Notes: a model not told the origin generated them from the letters alone. DNA of 40,828 bases from Alphaproteobacteria bacterium (GCA_018971945.1 JAGWZH010000018.1:1-40828), one strand, 5' to 3'; counted from the stretch's first letter, positions 16,771 through 26,110 are shown. Numbers and translations: made by a program.

Positions 16771-17463
16771 ATGGATGCGTTGTCTGAAACATTCCTGGGC
16801 ACTCTCCAAAACACCAGCACTGCCGACTGGTTGCAAATGGCCTCCATCGCCACTGCATTGGGGGTCTTTTTCTATCAGCAGAACAAGTCCGTTGAGGCCC
16901 AACAGACTGAAATCTATCAAAGACTAGAAATTGAATCGAGCAATGTTTTTCGATTTGAAGCCGAGCACAGCGTGACAATTCGTTTCTATAAGAAGCAGAT
17001 CAGGCCAACGGACTTCACTGCTGAAAAAATCGATGAAACGAGGCACATCGCCCGGAAATACTATGAAACGACATGCAACATGTTTGAGGTTGCGTGCCGC
17101 CTGCGCCATCGCAGAATCATGCCTCCTGAAGTGTTTGGCAGCTGGGTTGCATGGTACTTTGACACGCTGTGCGAGTGGGGTTTCAGAGCCGCGTGGGCAG
17201 ATCTGCGCGACAACTATATCGATGAACTTCGCACGATATTCGATCCGTTCATGGACGATCTTGTCCAGCGATGGGATCAGGCGGCAGCGAGCACTCTGAC
17301 CTCGCAGAACGCACCAGCTGATCCAGAAGCTGACGTGCAGGTTCTGAGAGGAGAGTTTTATCGCCATCTAGCGAAGTTGTATAACTGCCCGCTTATCCTG
17401 AACTGGCTGCGCGAATGCAAAAGGAACGCTCCAGAGATCGTTCACCCCTATGCGTATTCCTGA
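16771..17463 (+). CDS. Hypothetical protein with N-terminal membrane anchor
   Basis: This 230-residue protein has no family I can name. Residues about 20-36 (WLQMASIATALGVFFYQ) form one membrane segment, followed by a charged helical region (QQNKSVEAQQTEIYQRLEIE). A longer Trp/Arg-rich helical domain follows, facing the cytoplasm. The layout resembles the small DUF4760-like membrane proteins, but this is only resemblance. ATG 16771 is preferred because of GGGAG at correct spacing; ATG 16753 is in frame upstream. The gene is AT-richer than its surroundings, consistent with acquisition, and lies six bases before the GNAT gene, so the two are probably cotranscribed. Confidence 0.6.
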   Translation: MDALSETFLGTLQNTSTADWLQMASIATALGVFFYQQNKSVEAQQTEIYQRLEIESSNVFRFEAEHSVTIRFYKKQIRPTDFTAEKIDETRHIARKYYETTCNMFEVACRLRHRRIMPPEVFGSWVAWYFDTLCEWGFRAAWADLRDNYIDELRTIFDPFMDDLVQRWDQAAASTLTSQNAPADPEADVQVLRGEFYRHLAKLYNCPLILNWLRECKRNAPEIVHPYAYS

Positions 17464-17469
17464 TCCGCC

Positions 17470-18000
17470 ATGCCTCGTGACCGCAAAACCAATTTTGGAA
17501 ACGAATTGATGATCTCATTCGCTTGGATCGATCCACACAGCGACACCTCAGAAATTGCCACTTTCCTCGCAGACGTCATCGCCGCAGACGCCGGCTACAT
17601 CAGCCACGGCGAAATTCAAACTGGCCTGTCGGTCGATGGTGTCAGCTGGTCCCCCGCGCTTCGCGCCCTGATGACCGAAGACTTCTCAGATCTTGACGAC
17701 GAACGCAGCATTGTGATCGCACGGAATGCTGAAAACGCCCTCATCGGCGCTGCGGTCGTTGCTTGGACAGTCACACCAAGAGTGAGCTTCGCAACGCTTG
17801 AAGATCTTGCTGTGTCACCAGAGTGGCGCAAGCACGGTGTCGGCGCAAAGCTTGTCGACACGGTTGAAAAACGCGCTCTTGAAAACGGCGCGCGCTGGCT
17901 GTTCCTGGAAAGCGGTTTGAACAACCAGAATGCTCACGCTTTTTTTGAACGCGGCGGCTTTGAAGCCATTTCTAAGGTGTTCGTCAAACAGCTGAAGTGA
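17470..18000 (+). CDS. GNAT-family N-acetyltransferase
   Basis: The 176-residue protein shows the GNAT acetyl-CoA motif: LEDLAVSPEWRKHGVGAKLV with the R/Q-x-x-G-x-G loop, followed by ARWLFLESGLNNQNAHAFFERGGF typical of the C-terminal beta-alpha unit. The acyl acceptor is unknown. ATG 17470 is assigned; ATG 17509 is an alternative that removes 13 residues without touching the domain. It follows the membrane-anchored protein by six bases and converges on the RND permease gene. Base composition is like its upstream partner and unlike the RND genes. Confidence 0.82.
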   Translation: MPRDRKTNFGNELMISFAWIDPHSDTSEIATFLADVIAADAGYISHGEIQTGLSVDGVSWSPALRALMTEDFSDLDDERSIVIARNAENALIGAAVVAWTVTPRVSFATLEDLAVSPEWRKHGVGAKLVDTVEKRALENGARWLFLESGLNNQNAHAFFERGGFEAISKVFVKQLK

Positions 18001-18023
18001 CCCGCACGCAAGGCGCTACCACG

Positions 18024-21000
18024 TCACTCCGCCGCACCCCGTTGCGTTTGGCCAATCTCATCAATCAGGCGCCCCGTCGCCTCGGGCGAGCGTGTGAACC
18101 GCGCCAGCAGATCATAGAAGGCCGGCACGATATAAAGCGTCAGAAGCGTCGAGATCAGAAGCCCGAACACGATGACGACGCCGATCGTCTGCCGGCTCTC
18201 CGCGCCCGCGCCATCCGCAAGCATCAAGGGCATGGCCCCGATAATGGTGGCGATCGATGTCATCAACACCGGCCGCAGCCGGAGATCGCAGGCCTCTAGA
18301 ATCGCCTCCCGGATCGTGCGGCCCTCGTCGCGGAGCTGGTTGGCGAACTCCACGATCAGAATGCCGTTTTTCGCCGCCAGCGCGATCAAAATGATGAGAC
18401 CGATCTGGCTATAGATATTGAGCGAGCTGCCGACGAGATACAGCCCCAAGAGCCCGCCAGCGACCGCCAACGGCACCGACAGCATGATGATGAAGGGGTT
18501 CACAAAGCTCTCGAATTGCGCGGCGAGCACCAGAAACACGATCACCAGGGCGAACAAGAAGGCGAACAAGATCTGCCCGCGGGCTTCGCGAAACTCGCGG
18601 GCCTCGCCGGTGAAGTCGACGCGGACATTCTGGCCCTGGGTCGCGTCGCCAGCCAGCCGGGCGAGTTCACTGATCGCTGTCCCAATAGGCACGCCAGGCG
18701 GCAAGCTTACCGACACCGTCACCGCAGCCAGACGATCAAAACGCCGGCGAGACGAGGTGTCGCCCACGGTCTCGGCCGTCACCACCGACGCCAAAGCGAC
18801 GAGCTCCCCTGTGCGGTCGGAGCGGACATACATGTGGGCCAGATCGTCAATCTCGGAACGCTGGTCGCGCTCGGCCTGAATATAAATATTATATTCTTCG
18901 CCGTCTCGTTCGAAGGTATTGAGCCGCCTTTGGCCCATCGTGGCTTCAAGCGCACGCGCCACGGATTGAACCGTCACCCCCAGGGCCGCCGCCCGCTCCC
19001 GGTCAACATGGACAAGGACGCGCGCTGCGTTTGGTTCGAAATCCATCCTTGGCCGGATGAATATCGGGTTCTGGCGAGCGGATGCAACCACGCGGTCGCC
19101 GGCAGCGGCGAGTTCGTCGTAATTTGAGCCCAAAAGCACAATCGAGGCCCCCGCTCCGCCGCCCCGGGCGGCAAAGGGATTCTGCATGATGACGCGGACG
19201 GTCGCCCCAGGCAGCTCGCCAAAGCGACGGTTCAGTTCGCCGACAATCTCATCGCCGTGCCTGCGAGCGCCCCAGTCTGCAAGAAAGACCCTGGCGAAAC
19301 CGCTCGAGAACCGCGATGTGCCAGAATCGCCGAAAGAGGGGGCGATGATCAAAACGCGACGCACCTCTCCAGTGTCGACATAGGTGAGAAACACGTCCTC
19401 CACCTGCTCGAGAACCCGGCTGGTATAGGCGAAGCCCGCCCCCTCCGGACCATCAATCACCACGAACAGATTGCCCCGGTCCTCGGGCGGCGTGAGCTCT
19501 GAAGGCAGCCGCAAGAAGGCGAAGGCCCCAACCCCTATGACAGCGGCGAGGAGGACAAAAACCCATATCTTTGACTCCAGGGCCCCCGCCAGGGTGACCC
19601 TGTATCCCGCGCGGACCGCGCCCAAGACCCGATCCATCACGCCGCTGAGGCCGCGCCCAGGTTCGACCGGCCTGAGCATTTTTGACGCCATCATTGGCGA
19701 AAGCGTCAACGCCACGAAAGTTGAGATCAGGATGGCGGCGGCCACGGTCACCGCCAATTCTACGAAGAGCTTGCCGACATAGCCGCCCAGGAAAAAGAAT
19801 GGGGTAAAAACCGCAATGACCACCGCGGAGGTGGCGAGAACGGCGAAAAACACCTGACGCGTGCCGCGTAGGGCCGCCACAGCCCTGGCCTCGTCTAAGG
19901 TGTCGATCCGACGCTGAGCGTTCTCCAACACCACGATGGAATCGTCGACCACGAGGCCGATGGCGAGCACAAGGCCCAGCAGCGTCAGAAGATTGATCGA
20001 AAAGCCCAACGCCGAGAGGACCGCAAAGGCGCCGATCAGGCTGACCGGGATCACAGCGGCCGGAATCAGGGCCGCCCGGAAGCTGCCCAGAAACAAGAAG
20101 ATCACGATGATAACGAGCACCGTCGCCTCGGCCAGCGTCTTCCAGACAGCCTCGATGGCGGCCTCGATGAAAACCGTCGAGTCGAAGGACACCACCACAT
20201 TGGTCCCTTCCGGCAGGCTCGGGCGCAAGCGCTCCAACTCGGCCTTCACAGCATTGCCGACGTCTAGGGCGTTGGAACGGGACTGCCGCACGATCCCTAG
20301 GCCGATCTGATCAACCCCGTTGCCGCGGAAGAGCCTGCGGCTTTCCTCAGGCGCGATCTCAACCCGCGCCACATCGCCAAGGCGTACAACCGCTCCCGTC
20401 GACTGGCCGGGGCGGGTCACTGGAAGGCGAGCGAACTCTTCAGGAGTTTGATAGAGCCGGGCGGTGCGGATCTGGTAATCGCGCTCCTGCGCCTCGACGG
20501 CCCCAGCGGGAAGTTCGACGTTCTGCGCCCGCAAAGCGCGCTCGATATCATCAACGGTCAGGCTCCGGGCGGCAAGCTGATTTGGGTCGAGCCAAATGCG
20601 AAGGGCGGGTCGCAAGCCGCCGCCAACCCGCACGCTCGCCACCCCGTCGATGACCGAAAGCTGGTCGACGATCTGGCGTTCGGCAAAGTCGGTGAGCGCG
20701 ACCCGGTCAAGGGTGCTGCTTTCCAGACTAAACCAGATGAAAGGGTCAGCGTCCGCGTCGGTCTTTGTGATGACAGGGTCGTCGACGTCCGAGGGGAGGG
20801 CGGCCCGGATCCGATCCACGGCCGCGCGAACGTCGTTGGCGGCGGCGTCGAGATCGCGACCAAGATCGAACTCAATATTGACCGAGGCGCGCCCGTCCCG
20901 GCTATTGGACGAGATCGTGTCGATCCCCTCGATACCCGACAGCGCGTCTTCTATCTGGCGCGTGACCTGGGTCTCCATCACTTGAGCGCTTGCGCCGCGA

Positions 21001-21149
21001 TAGCCCACATCAACCGACACAATCGGTCGGTCGACGTCGGGCAATTCCCGCAGCGGCAGCGTACGGAACGCGATGAGGCCCGCCACGATCACCAGCAGTG
21101 ACAAGACAGTCGCCAGAACCGGGCGACGGATGGACAGGTCGGAGAGCAT
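18024..21149 (-). CDS. RND efflux pump inner membrane permease (HAE1 type)
   Basis: This 1041-residue protein has the length and layout of AcrB/MexB-like proton-driven drug exporters. It starts MLSDLSIRRPVLATVLS (TM1), has a large periplasmic loop, the TM4 proton relay GLVLAIGLVVDDSIVVLEN with both Asp residues, a second large loop, and C-terminal TM helices (IGLIILIALAAKNGILIVEF). It exports substrates with the adaptor encoded just upstream and an outer membrane channel encoded elsewhere. ATG 21149 follows AAAGGAGG at a long spacing of 12; an upstream TTG (21182) is less likely. Conserved residues are in place and the gene looks functional. Substrate cannot be predicted. Confidence 0.93.
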   Translation of the reverse strand: MLSDLSIRRPVLATVLSLLVIVAGLIAFRTLPLRELPDVDRPIVSVDVGYRGASAQVMETQVTRQIEDALSGIEGIDTISSNSRDGRASVNIEFDLGRDLDAAANDVRAAVDRIRAALPSDVDDPVITKTDADADPFIWFSLESSTLDRVALTDFAERQIVDQLSVIDGVASVRVGGGLRPALRIWLDPNQLAARSLTVDDIERALRAQNVELPAGAVEAQERDYQIRTARLYQTPEEFARLPVTRPGQSTGAVVRLGDVARVEIAPEESRRLFRGNGVDQIGLGIVRQSRSNALDVGNAVKAELERLRPSLPEGTNVVVSFDSTVFIEAAIEAVWKTLAEATVLVIIVIFLFLGSFRAALIPAAVIPVSLIGAFAVLSALGFSINLLTLLGLVLAIGLVVDDSIVVLENAQRRIDTLDEARAVAALRGTRQVFFAVLATSAVVIAVFTPFFFLGGYVGKLFVELAVTVAAAILISTFVALTLSPMMASKMLRPVEPGRGLSGVMDRVLGAVRAGYRVTLAGALESKIWVFVLLAAVIGVGAFAFLRLPSELTPPEDRGNLFVVIDGPEGAGFAYTSRVLEQVEDVFLTYVDTGEVRRVLIIAPSFGDSGTSRFSSGFARVFLADWGARRHGDEIVGELNRRFGELPGATVRVIMQNPFAARGGGAGASIVLLGSNYDELAAAGDRVVASARQNPIFIRPRMDFEPNAARVLVHVDRERAAALGVTVQSVARALEATMGQRRLNTFERDGEEYNIYIQAERDQRSEIDDLAHMYVRSDRTGELVALASVVTAETVGDTSSRRRFDRLAAVTVSVSLPPGVPIGTAISELARLAGDATQGQNVRVDFTGEAREFREARGQILFAFLFALVIVFLVLAAQFESFVNPFIIMLSVPLAVAGGLLGLYLVGSSLNIYSQIGLIILIALAAKNGILIVEFANQLRDEGRTIREAILEACDLRLRPVLMTSIATIIGAMPLMLADGAGAESRQTIGVVIVFGLLISTLLTLYIVPAFYDLLARFTRSPEATGRLIDEIGQTQRGAAE

Positions 21150-21178
21150 AGAGCCCGATCGCCTCCTTTGGCGTCCCG

Positions 21179-22315
21179 TCAAGACCGCGCCGGAACAGCG
21201 CCTGCGGCTTCAGCGCCAGGCAAACGAACCGGCTGCCCCGGCCGCACCCGGTTGATACCCTCCACCACCACCGCGTCCCCCTCGGCCAATCCCTCAAGGA
21301 TTTCAGCCATGCCATCGGCGCGACGGCCAATGCGGACCGGCGCAGCCTCAGCGACAGTCCCCTGCTCGCCCTGCGCCACGCGCAATACCAGCGCCCCCTC
21401 CGGCCGGTCCAACACCGCAATCTCAGGGACAGCCAGGGCCTCGCGCGGATTGGACTGAATGGTCACCGTCACCGTCATGCCGGTGCGCAAGATCCCCTCG
21501 GGATTCGGCAAGACCGCCCGAACCCGAACGGTCCTGGTCTGGATGTTCACCCGGCTGTCCACACTCTCGATCGAACCCTCCAAGGACTGTCCAGCGGCGG
21601 CGGCGAGGATCGCCACTCCCGGCGTCAAGGCTGCGATGTCCGTTTCGCTCACGTCGAAATCGATCTTGACGCGAGAAAGATCGTCCAAGGTGACAATGAC
21701 GTCCCCCGGCCGCACCAGCGCGCCAGGACTAACCTGTCGCAAACCGATCACCCCGGAGAACGGGGCGCGTATGACGCGGTCAGCCAAACGGGCTTGGGCC
21801 GTCTCGACCCGGGCCGCGGCCTGGTCATAACCCGCCTGGGCCGCCTCCAGGCGCGCCAAAGGCACAAAGCCGCGCTCCTGCAAGGCCTGGAAACGCGCCA
21901 GCTCTCGTTCGGCTTCGGCCAAGCTCGCCTGGGCTTCAGACAATCCGGCGCTTTCCTCCGCCGCCGCCAGCTCCACCAGCACAGCGCCTCGGCGCACGCG
22001 CTGGCCGCTGTCGAACCGAAGCGCTGCGATCGTATCAGTAACGCTCGAAGTGATCGTCACGCTCTCATAGGCCTGGACCGAACCAATGGCCTGGATGCCG
22101 TCTGAAAAGCGATGCACACCCGCCGAGACGACCACAACCGGCGTGGCCATGCCAGCGCCGCCTGGAACGCTCTGACCACGGGACCCGACGGCGGCCGGAG
22201 CCCCCCCCGCCATCTGCGGCGTCATCCATTCGCGGCCGGCGATCAAGGCGGCGAGAAGCCCCACGGTCCCCAAGACCCCCGCCGCAAATCCGATGCGCCC
22301 GATCGGCGTGGCCAT
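21179..22315 (-). CDS. RND efflux pump periplasmic adaptor (membrane fusion protein)
   Basis: The 378-residue protein has an N-terminal membrane anchor (residues about 8-26), a barrel-sandwich lipoyl-like half (QAIGSVQAYESVTITSSVTD), a coiled coil (about 110-165, LSEAQASLAEAERELARFQ), the second lipoyl half (VIRAPFSGVIGLRQVSPGAL) and a C-terminal beta-barrel with FDVSETDI and VNIQTRTVRVRA. It bridges the permease and an outer membrane channel. ATG 22315 follows AGGA at good spacing; a GTG two codons earlier is possible. The permease gene starts 29 bases downstream, so the two form an operon. No TetR or MarR regulator and no TolC-like gene are adjacent. Confidence 0.92.
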   Translation of the reverse strand: MATPIGRIGFAAGVLGTVGLLAALIAGREWMTPQMAGGAPAAVGSRGQSVPGGAGMATPVVVVSAGVHRFSDGIQAIGSVQAYESVTITSSVTDTIAALRFDSGQRVRRGAVLVELAAAEESAGLSEAQASLAEAERELARFQALQERGFVPLARLEAAQAGYDQAAARVETAQARLADRVIRAPFSGVIGLRQVSPGALVRPGDVIVTLDDLSRVKIDFDVSETDIAALTPGVAILAAAAGQSLEGSIESVDSRVNIQTRTVRVRAVLPNPEGILRTGMTVTVTIQSNPREALAVPEIAVLDRPEGALVLRVAQGEQGTVAEAAPVRIGRRADGMAEILEGLAEGDAVVVEGINRVRPGQPVRLPGAEAAGAVPARS

Positions 22316-22392
22316 ACTCACATCCTAACGCTCAAAGCCCCGCCATCGATATGGCGTCCCCGCGGGTTCTGTCCAGGGACGCTCCCCGCTCC

Positions 22393-22433
22393 AAAAAGCC
22401 GGCCTCGCCCAGATTAGCGTGGGAAGGGCCGGC
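22393..22433 (-). terminator. Strong intrinsic terminator upstream of the RND operon
   Basis: On the minus strand GCCGGCC and GGCCGGC form a seven-pair stem that is extended by CTTCCCA/TGGGCGAG-type pairing, and the hairpin is followed by TTTTT. It terminates minus-strand transcription entering from the right and insulates the RND operon from it. The nearest certain minus-strand gene, the class II aldolase, ends about 660 bases upstream. Confidence 0.7.
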
Positions 22434-23092
22434 GCTAAAGCACGATGGTGAACGCGCGCTCTGTAAAGCCAAAGCCGCGCGCGCCCTCATCCTTCACACT
22501 GCATGACCATCGGCAAATCTGCAGAGCGACCGCTTCAATCTCCCCCCTCACCATGGGCGCGACTGCGCCCGCGCCGCAAGCCGAGGCGGTGCAAAATGGG
22601 CGCTTCGGGCGCTGCGGCCCAAGGTCGCTGACCGGGAGCCCCAAACCACCTCTGTTGCTTAAGCGCGGCGACGTCAGCGAAGAGCGGCGAACGGCCGACG
22701 CCTGAGGCCGGCAAGACCCAAGGCCGGCGCACGCAAAGGGCGGCGTTATTCCCACTCACCGGCGCAATTTCCCGCCGCTTTGGCGAAACCACCCTCCTCC
22801 ATGGCCGCGACAGGCGCACAGACGCCGGCGCAACCACAATTGGAAGACGATGGTTTCAGGATCGACGCGTCGCCTGGCCCTCCATCGCCTACAGCCCCTG
22901 TGGCTTGCGCCCCGAAGACCTCGGCCAAGACCCAAGGAGCGCGCAAGTCTCTGAAGAGCGAAAGGGAGGGTCAGGGTCGCGGCGCCGTCGGGCTCCAGCC
23001 AAAACCCGATGATCTGCGCCTCCCCCGCGCAAGCTTCCCTCGCTCAGCGCCCGACCCCTTCGCGATCGCGGGTGTGGCTATCAGCCGCCCAC
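22434..23092. other. Gap between the class II aldolase gene and the terminator
   Basis: No gene is clearly supported in these 659 bases. A minus-strand frame ends with TAG at 22435-22437, right at the terminator; its last 39 codons from an ATG near 22554 (MVRGEIEAVALQICRW and onward) could be a small protein, but the upstream part is low quality. A plus-strand frame at 22780 is Pro/Ala-rich with no domain. The well-placed terminator suggests that something is transcribed leftward here: the aldolase 3' region, a small gene or an RNA. Confidence 0.4.
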
Positions 23093-23863
23093 TCAGACCG
23101 CGTAGCCAGGCGCCAGACGGTCAAGCTTCCGGAGCAACGCCGGCCACGCAAGCGGCCCAGTCATGCCTGGTCCGCCCTTCACCTGGCTCATCACCTCGTC
23201 CTGCGCCGCCTGGGGCGCCATCAGGATATTGTCTCGCCCCGCCGTAAGGGCGTAGACTTGCTGCTGGCAGGCTCTTTCTAGGAAGAATATCCCAAGAAAC
23301 GCCTGCGCGGCATCGCGTCCTACCGATAACGTCCCATGATTGCGCAAAATCATGAGTGTCTTTTCGCCAAGGTCGTTCACGAGGCGCGCGCGCTCGTCAA
23401 GATGAAGGGCTATGCCTTCATAGTCATGATAAGCCACATTCGGCAGCGCAATCAGCGCATGCTGGGTCAAAGGCAGCAATCCTTGCTTGTGGGCTGAAAC
23501 CGCTACGCCTGCATCGGTGTGGAGATGGATCACAGCCTTGGCGTCTTCCCGAGCGGCATGGATCGCTGAGTGAATCGTGAAGCCCGCCGGATTGATGAAA
23601 TGCGGCGTCGGAGCCACGATCTGGCCATCCAAATCGACTTTCACAAGGCTCGAGGCGGTGATCTCCTCAAACAAAAACCCATAGGGATTGATCAGAAAAT
23701 GGTGCTCAGGTCCTGGAACGCGGATCGAGATATGGGTGAAAATGAGATCATCCCAGCCATGCAACGCTACCAGACGATAAAGGGCGGCCAAATCCACCCG
23801 GGCCTGCCATTCCTCAGCGCTGACCTGACCTCTCAGACTGAGCGCCTCCGCACCGTCGGCCAT
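23093..23863 (-). CDS. Class II aldolase/adducin family protein
   Basis: The 256-residue protein has the class II aldolase/adducin fold: LYRLVALHGWDDLIFTHISI near the N-terminus, then AVIHLHTDAGVAVSA with two metal-binding histidines, and MILRNHGTLSVG with a third. Bacterial relatives are zinc-dependent sugar-phosphate aldolases or epimerases (FucA, AraD), while proteins with this THIS and HLHTD layout are mostly uncharacterised adducin-like enzymes. ATG 23863 has GGAGGAGG at ideal spacing; ATG 23878 lies upstream but overlaps that site. It is divergent from the NAD kinase gene with about 100 bases between. Confidence 0.85.
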   Translation of the reverse strand: MADGAEALSLRGQVSAEEWQARVDLAALYRLVALHGWDDLIFTHISIRVPGPEHHFLINPYGFLFEEITASSLVKVDLDGQIVAPTPHFINPAGFTIHSAIHAAREDAKAVIHLHTDAGVAVSAHKQGLLPLTQHALIALPNVAYHDYEGIALHLDERARLVNDLGEKTLMILRNHGTLSVGRDAAQAFLGIFFLERACQQQVYALTAGRDNILMAPQAAQDEVMSQVKGGPGMTGPLAWPALLRKLDRLAPGYAV

Positions 23864-23964
23864 CGACGCCTCCTCCATTCACAAAGCTCCGGCCCGGGCT
23901 CGCGCCCAGAGCGGCGCAATGCTAGCCTCAATTCTGTCCAAACTCAAAGAGATCCGCCTCCGCC

Positions 23965-24723
23965 ATGAAGCTCTCCTTCTGCGCCAGCGCCCGCCCGGAG
24001 GCCCAGGCCGCCCTGCACAAGCTTCGGCGCGTCTATGGCGAGGCCGGGGAAGAGGACGCCGAGGTCATCGTCTGTCTGGGCGGGGACGGGCAGATGCTGG
24101 AAACGCTGCGGCGGCGCATGACCGACCGGAAACCGGTCTATGGCATGAACCGGGGCACTTTGGGCTTCCTGATGAACGATTTTGCGGAAACCGAACTCAT
24201 CGATCGGCTGCAGAGGGCCGAGCCCGTGCGCTTGCATCCCCTCATCGCCCGATGTGAGCAAATGGGCGGTCTTGTGTTGGAGGAACGGGCCATCAACGAG
24301 GTCTCTCTCTTTCGCGAAACGGCCCAAACCGCTCATATCCGGGTGCTTGTGGACGGCTCCGAACGGATGGGGGAGCTCGTCTGCGATGGGGTAATCGTCG
24401 CCACGCCGGCCGGCTCCACGGCCTATAACCTCTCCGCCCACGGACCGATCCTGCCAATCGGCTCCCGACTTTTGGCGCTGACCCCCATCAGCCCTTTCAG
24501 ACCGCGGCGTTGGCGCGGGGCGCTTTTGCCGCATGGAGCCGCCGTTCGGTTCGAGGTTCTTGAACCCGATCGGCGTCCGGTTAGCGCGGCGGCCGATAAT
24601 CTCGAGACCCGCCATGTCAGCGCCGTCGATATACGCGAAGACGCCCACGTCACTCTGACCTTGCTGTTTGACGAGGGCCACGCCCTGGACGAGCGCATCC
24701 TGCGGGAGCAGTTCGCCGTCTGA
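23965..24723 (+). CDS. nadK: NAD kinase
   Basis: NAD kinase phosphorylates NAD to NADP in the cytoplasm and is normally essential. The 252-residue protein has the signature VIVCLGGDGQMLETL (GGDG at 39-42, catalytic Asp41), YGMNRGTLGFLMND, the AINEVSLFRE block and the conserved glycine-rich region DGVIVATPAGSTAYNLSAHG. Length fits the short alphaproteobacterial form. It is followed by the Hpt-domain gene on the same strand with a 95-base gap. No unusual features. Confidence 0.94.
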   Translation: MKLSFCASARPEAQAALHKLRRVYGEAGEEDAEVIVCLGGDGQMLETLRRRMTDRKPVYGMNRGTLGFLMNDFAETELIDRLQRAEPVRLHPLIARCEQMGGLVLEERAINEVSLFRETAQTAHIRVLVDGSERMGELVCDGVIVATPAGSTAYNLSAHGPILPIGSRLLALTPISPFRPRRWRGALLPHGAAVRFEVLEPDRRPVSAAADNLETRHVSAVDIREDAHVTLTLLFDEGHALDERILREQFAV

Positions 24724-24818
24724 TCCGCCACGCGCGCCGCCAGCCTCCTCCCCTCGGCAACTGTTTTTTGAGATCCTGCCGTTAGCGTGCCGCTTCACCC
24801 TGAACCGTGGGGCCATGG

Positions 24819-25307
24819 ATGAGCAACTCGCACGTGACCAAACCGCGCAACCTCTTGAAAGAGAAGCTCGGCGGCGTTGCACCCATGTTTGATGAAGCGG
24901 CCCTTCAGCGCGCCGAGGCGGCGCTCGCGGCGCTCTCGGGCGAGTTTCAGAATTGGATGGAAGAGGAGGTCGTGCGGATGCTGGAGGCCCGCGACGCCGC
25001 ACGCGCCGCGCACTACGACAACGCAAGCCTTGAACGCCTCTTCGGCTGCAGCCATGACGCCAAAGGGCTCGGCTCAACCTATGAGTTCCCGCTTGTGACG
25101 CGTTTGGCCGCCTCGCTTTGCCGGCTGATTGAAACCCCCGAGGGCAAAGACGCCGCTCGCCAGAAACCGCAGCTGGTCGACGCTCATGTCGACGCGATCC
25201 GGGCTGTGGTGCGAGATGGGATCAAACACGCCGAACATCCCGTGGCCAGGGTGCTTTTGGACGAATTGGAAACACAAGTGGCGGCCCTCGGCGTGGCCCC
25301 GCGCTGA
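24819..25307 (+). CDS. Hpt-domain (histidine phosphotransfer) protein
   Basis: This 162-residue, mostly helical protein resembles stand-alone alphaproteobacterial Hpt proteins. The candidate phosphorylated residue is His79 in SHDAKGLGSTYEFP (the HxxKG motif), followed by LVTRLAASLCRLIE and a C-terminal helix ending in LLDELETQVAAL. Such proteins pass phosphoryl groups between response-regulator receivers. No kinase or regulator gene is nearby. ATG 24819 is chosen over GTG 24807 because the upstream codons add nothing recognisable. The partner kinase and output cannot be told from this window. Confidence 0.72.
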   Translation: MSNSHVTKPRNLLKEKLGGVAPMFDEAALQRAEAALAALSGEFQNWMEEEVVRMLEARDAARAAHYDNASLERLFGCSHDAKGLGSTYEFPLVTRLAASLCRLIETPEGKDAARQKPQLVDAHVDAIRAVVRDGIKHAEHPVARVLLDELETQVAALGVAPR

Positions 25308-25321
25308 GCGAGGCGAAGGCC

Positions 25322-26110
25322 TTAAGCGACCTCGTCAAGACGGGCCGCCACCTCCCCATAACCGGCATCGGCCGGAATCCTCAGCCACATCACACCCCCT
25401 GCGTCAGGGGCGATCGTCGGCTCCACAGTCACCAGACGACGCGCCCGCGCGGCTGCAAGGGCCGCCTCCGCGCTCTCGCTTTGCGCCAGCAATTCCAGGT
25501 TGAGCCGGGTCGGAAAGATGATTTTGCGGCGGCCTTCGCGGGCGGCGGCAAGGGCGGCGGCCGGCTCCAGCCAAACAGCGTCCACCGCTTCATGCCCATC
25601 ATGGGCCGCGTCCTGGTCGGCCGGGGTCTTGGCGATAAAGAAATGGGTGTCGAATCGTTTGGGCATGCCTTTCGGCGTGATCCAGTGGGCGAAGGGCGCC
25701 AGAGCGTCGATGGCAAGCTCGAAGCCGCCTTCCTGCATCAGCCCCAAAAAGGAAATGTCGCCGGCGGCCACCTGATCGCGCACCGCAATCAAGGGCGGCA
25801 AACGACAAGGCGAAGCCAGCGCCCCGCCGATCCCAGCTCCACGGTTCCGGGCCAAAAGCAGCCCACTTTCTTCAAACGCCTCTCTTATCGCCGCCACCCG
25901 CAAAGCCAGCTCCAGAGGGGAGAGACCGTGATCGGCAAGAAGCGCCTCCGCCCAGGCGGGATCAGCGTCCTCGCGGGCGATCTTGCCCCCAGGAAACACC
26001 AGGGCCCCAGCGGCGAAATCGATTTGATAGGCGCGCTCCACCATCAAGACTTCAAGGCGAGGCGCGTCACGCACCAGCAGCACGGTCGCAGCAGGGATCA
26101 GGGCGGTCAT
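25322..26110 (-). CDS. NUDIX hydrolase, NUDT19-like
   Basis: The 262-residue protein starts IPAATVLLVRDAPRLEVLMV and carries a split NUDIX box: VFPGGKI, an insertion of about 30 residues, then AIREAFEESGLLL with the metal-binding glutamates (RExxEE). An insertion at this place is typical of the NUDT19/RP2p-like branch, some members of which hydrolyse CoA or acyl-CoA, so a CoA-ester diphosphatase role is possible but inferred. ATG 26110 is preferred over a TTG start at 26182. It converges on the Hpt gene and is divergent from the EAL-like gene. Confidence 0.85.
   Translation of the reverse strand: MTALIPAATVLLVRDAPRLEVLMVERAYQIDFAAGALVFPGGKIAREDADPAWAEALLADHGLSPLELALRVAAIREAFEESGLLLARNRGAGIGGALASPCRLPPLIAVRDQVAAGDISFLGLMQEGGFELAIDALAPFAHWITPKGMPKRFDTHFFIAKTPADQDAAHDGHEAVDAVWLEPAAALAAAREGRRKIIFPTRLNLELLAQSESAEAALAAARARRLVTVEPTIAPDAGGVMWLRIPADAGYGEVAARLDEVA

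Noticed and set aside
22780-23247. Plus-strand frame of 155 codons
   Set aside because: Low-complexity Pro/Ala/Ser composition, no ribosome binding site, and it runs antisense into the class II aldolase gene.
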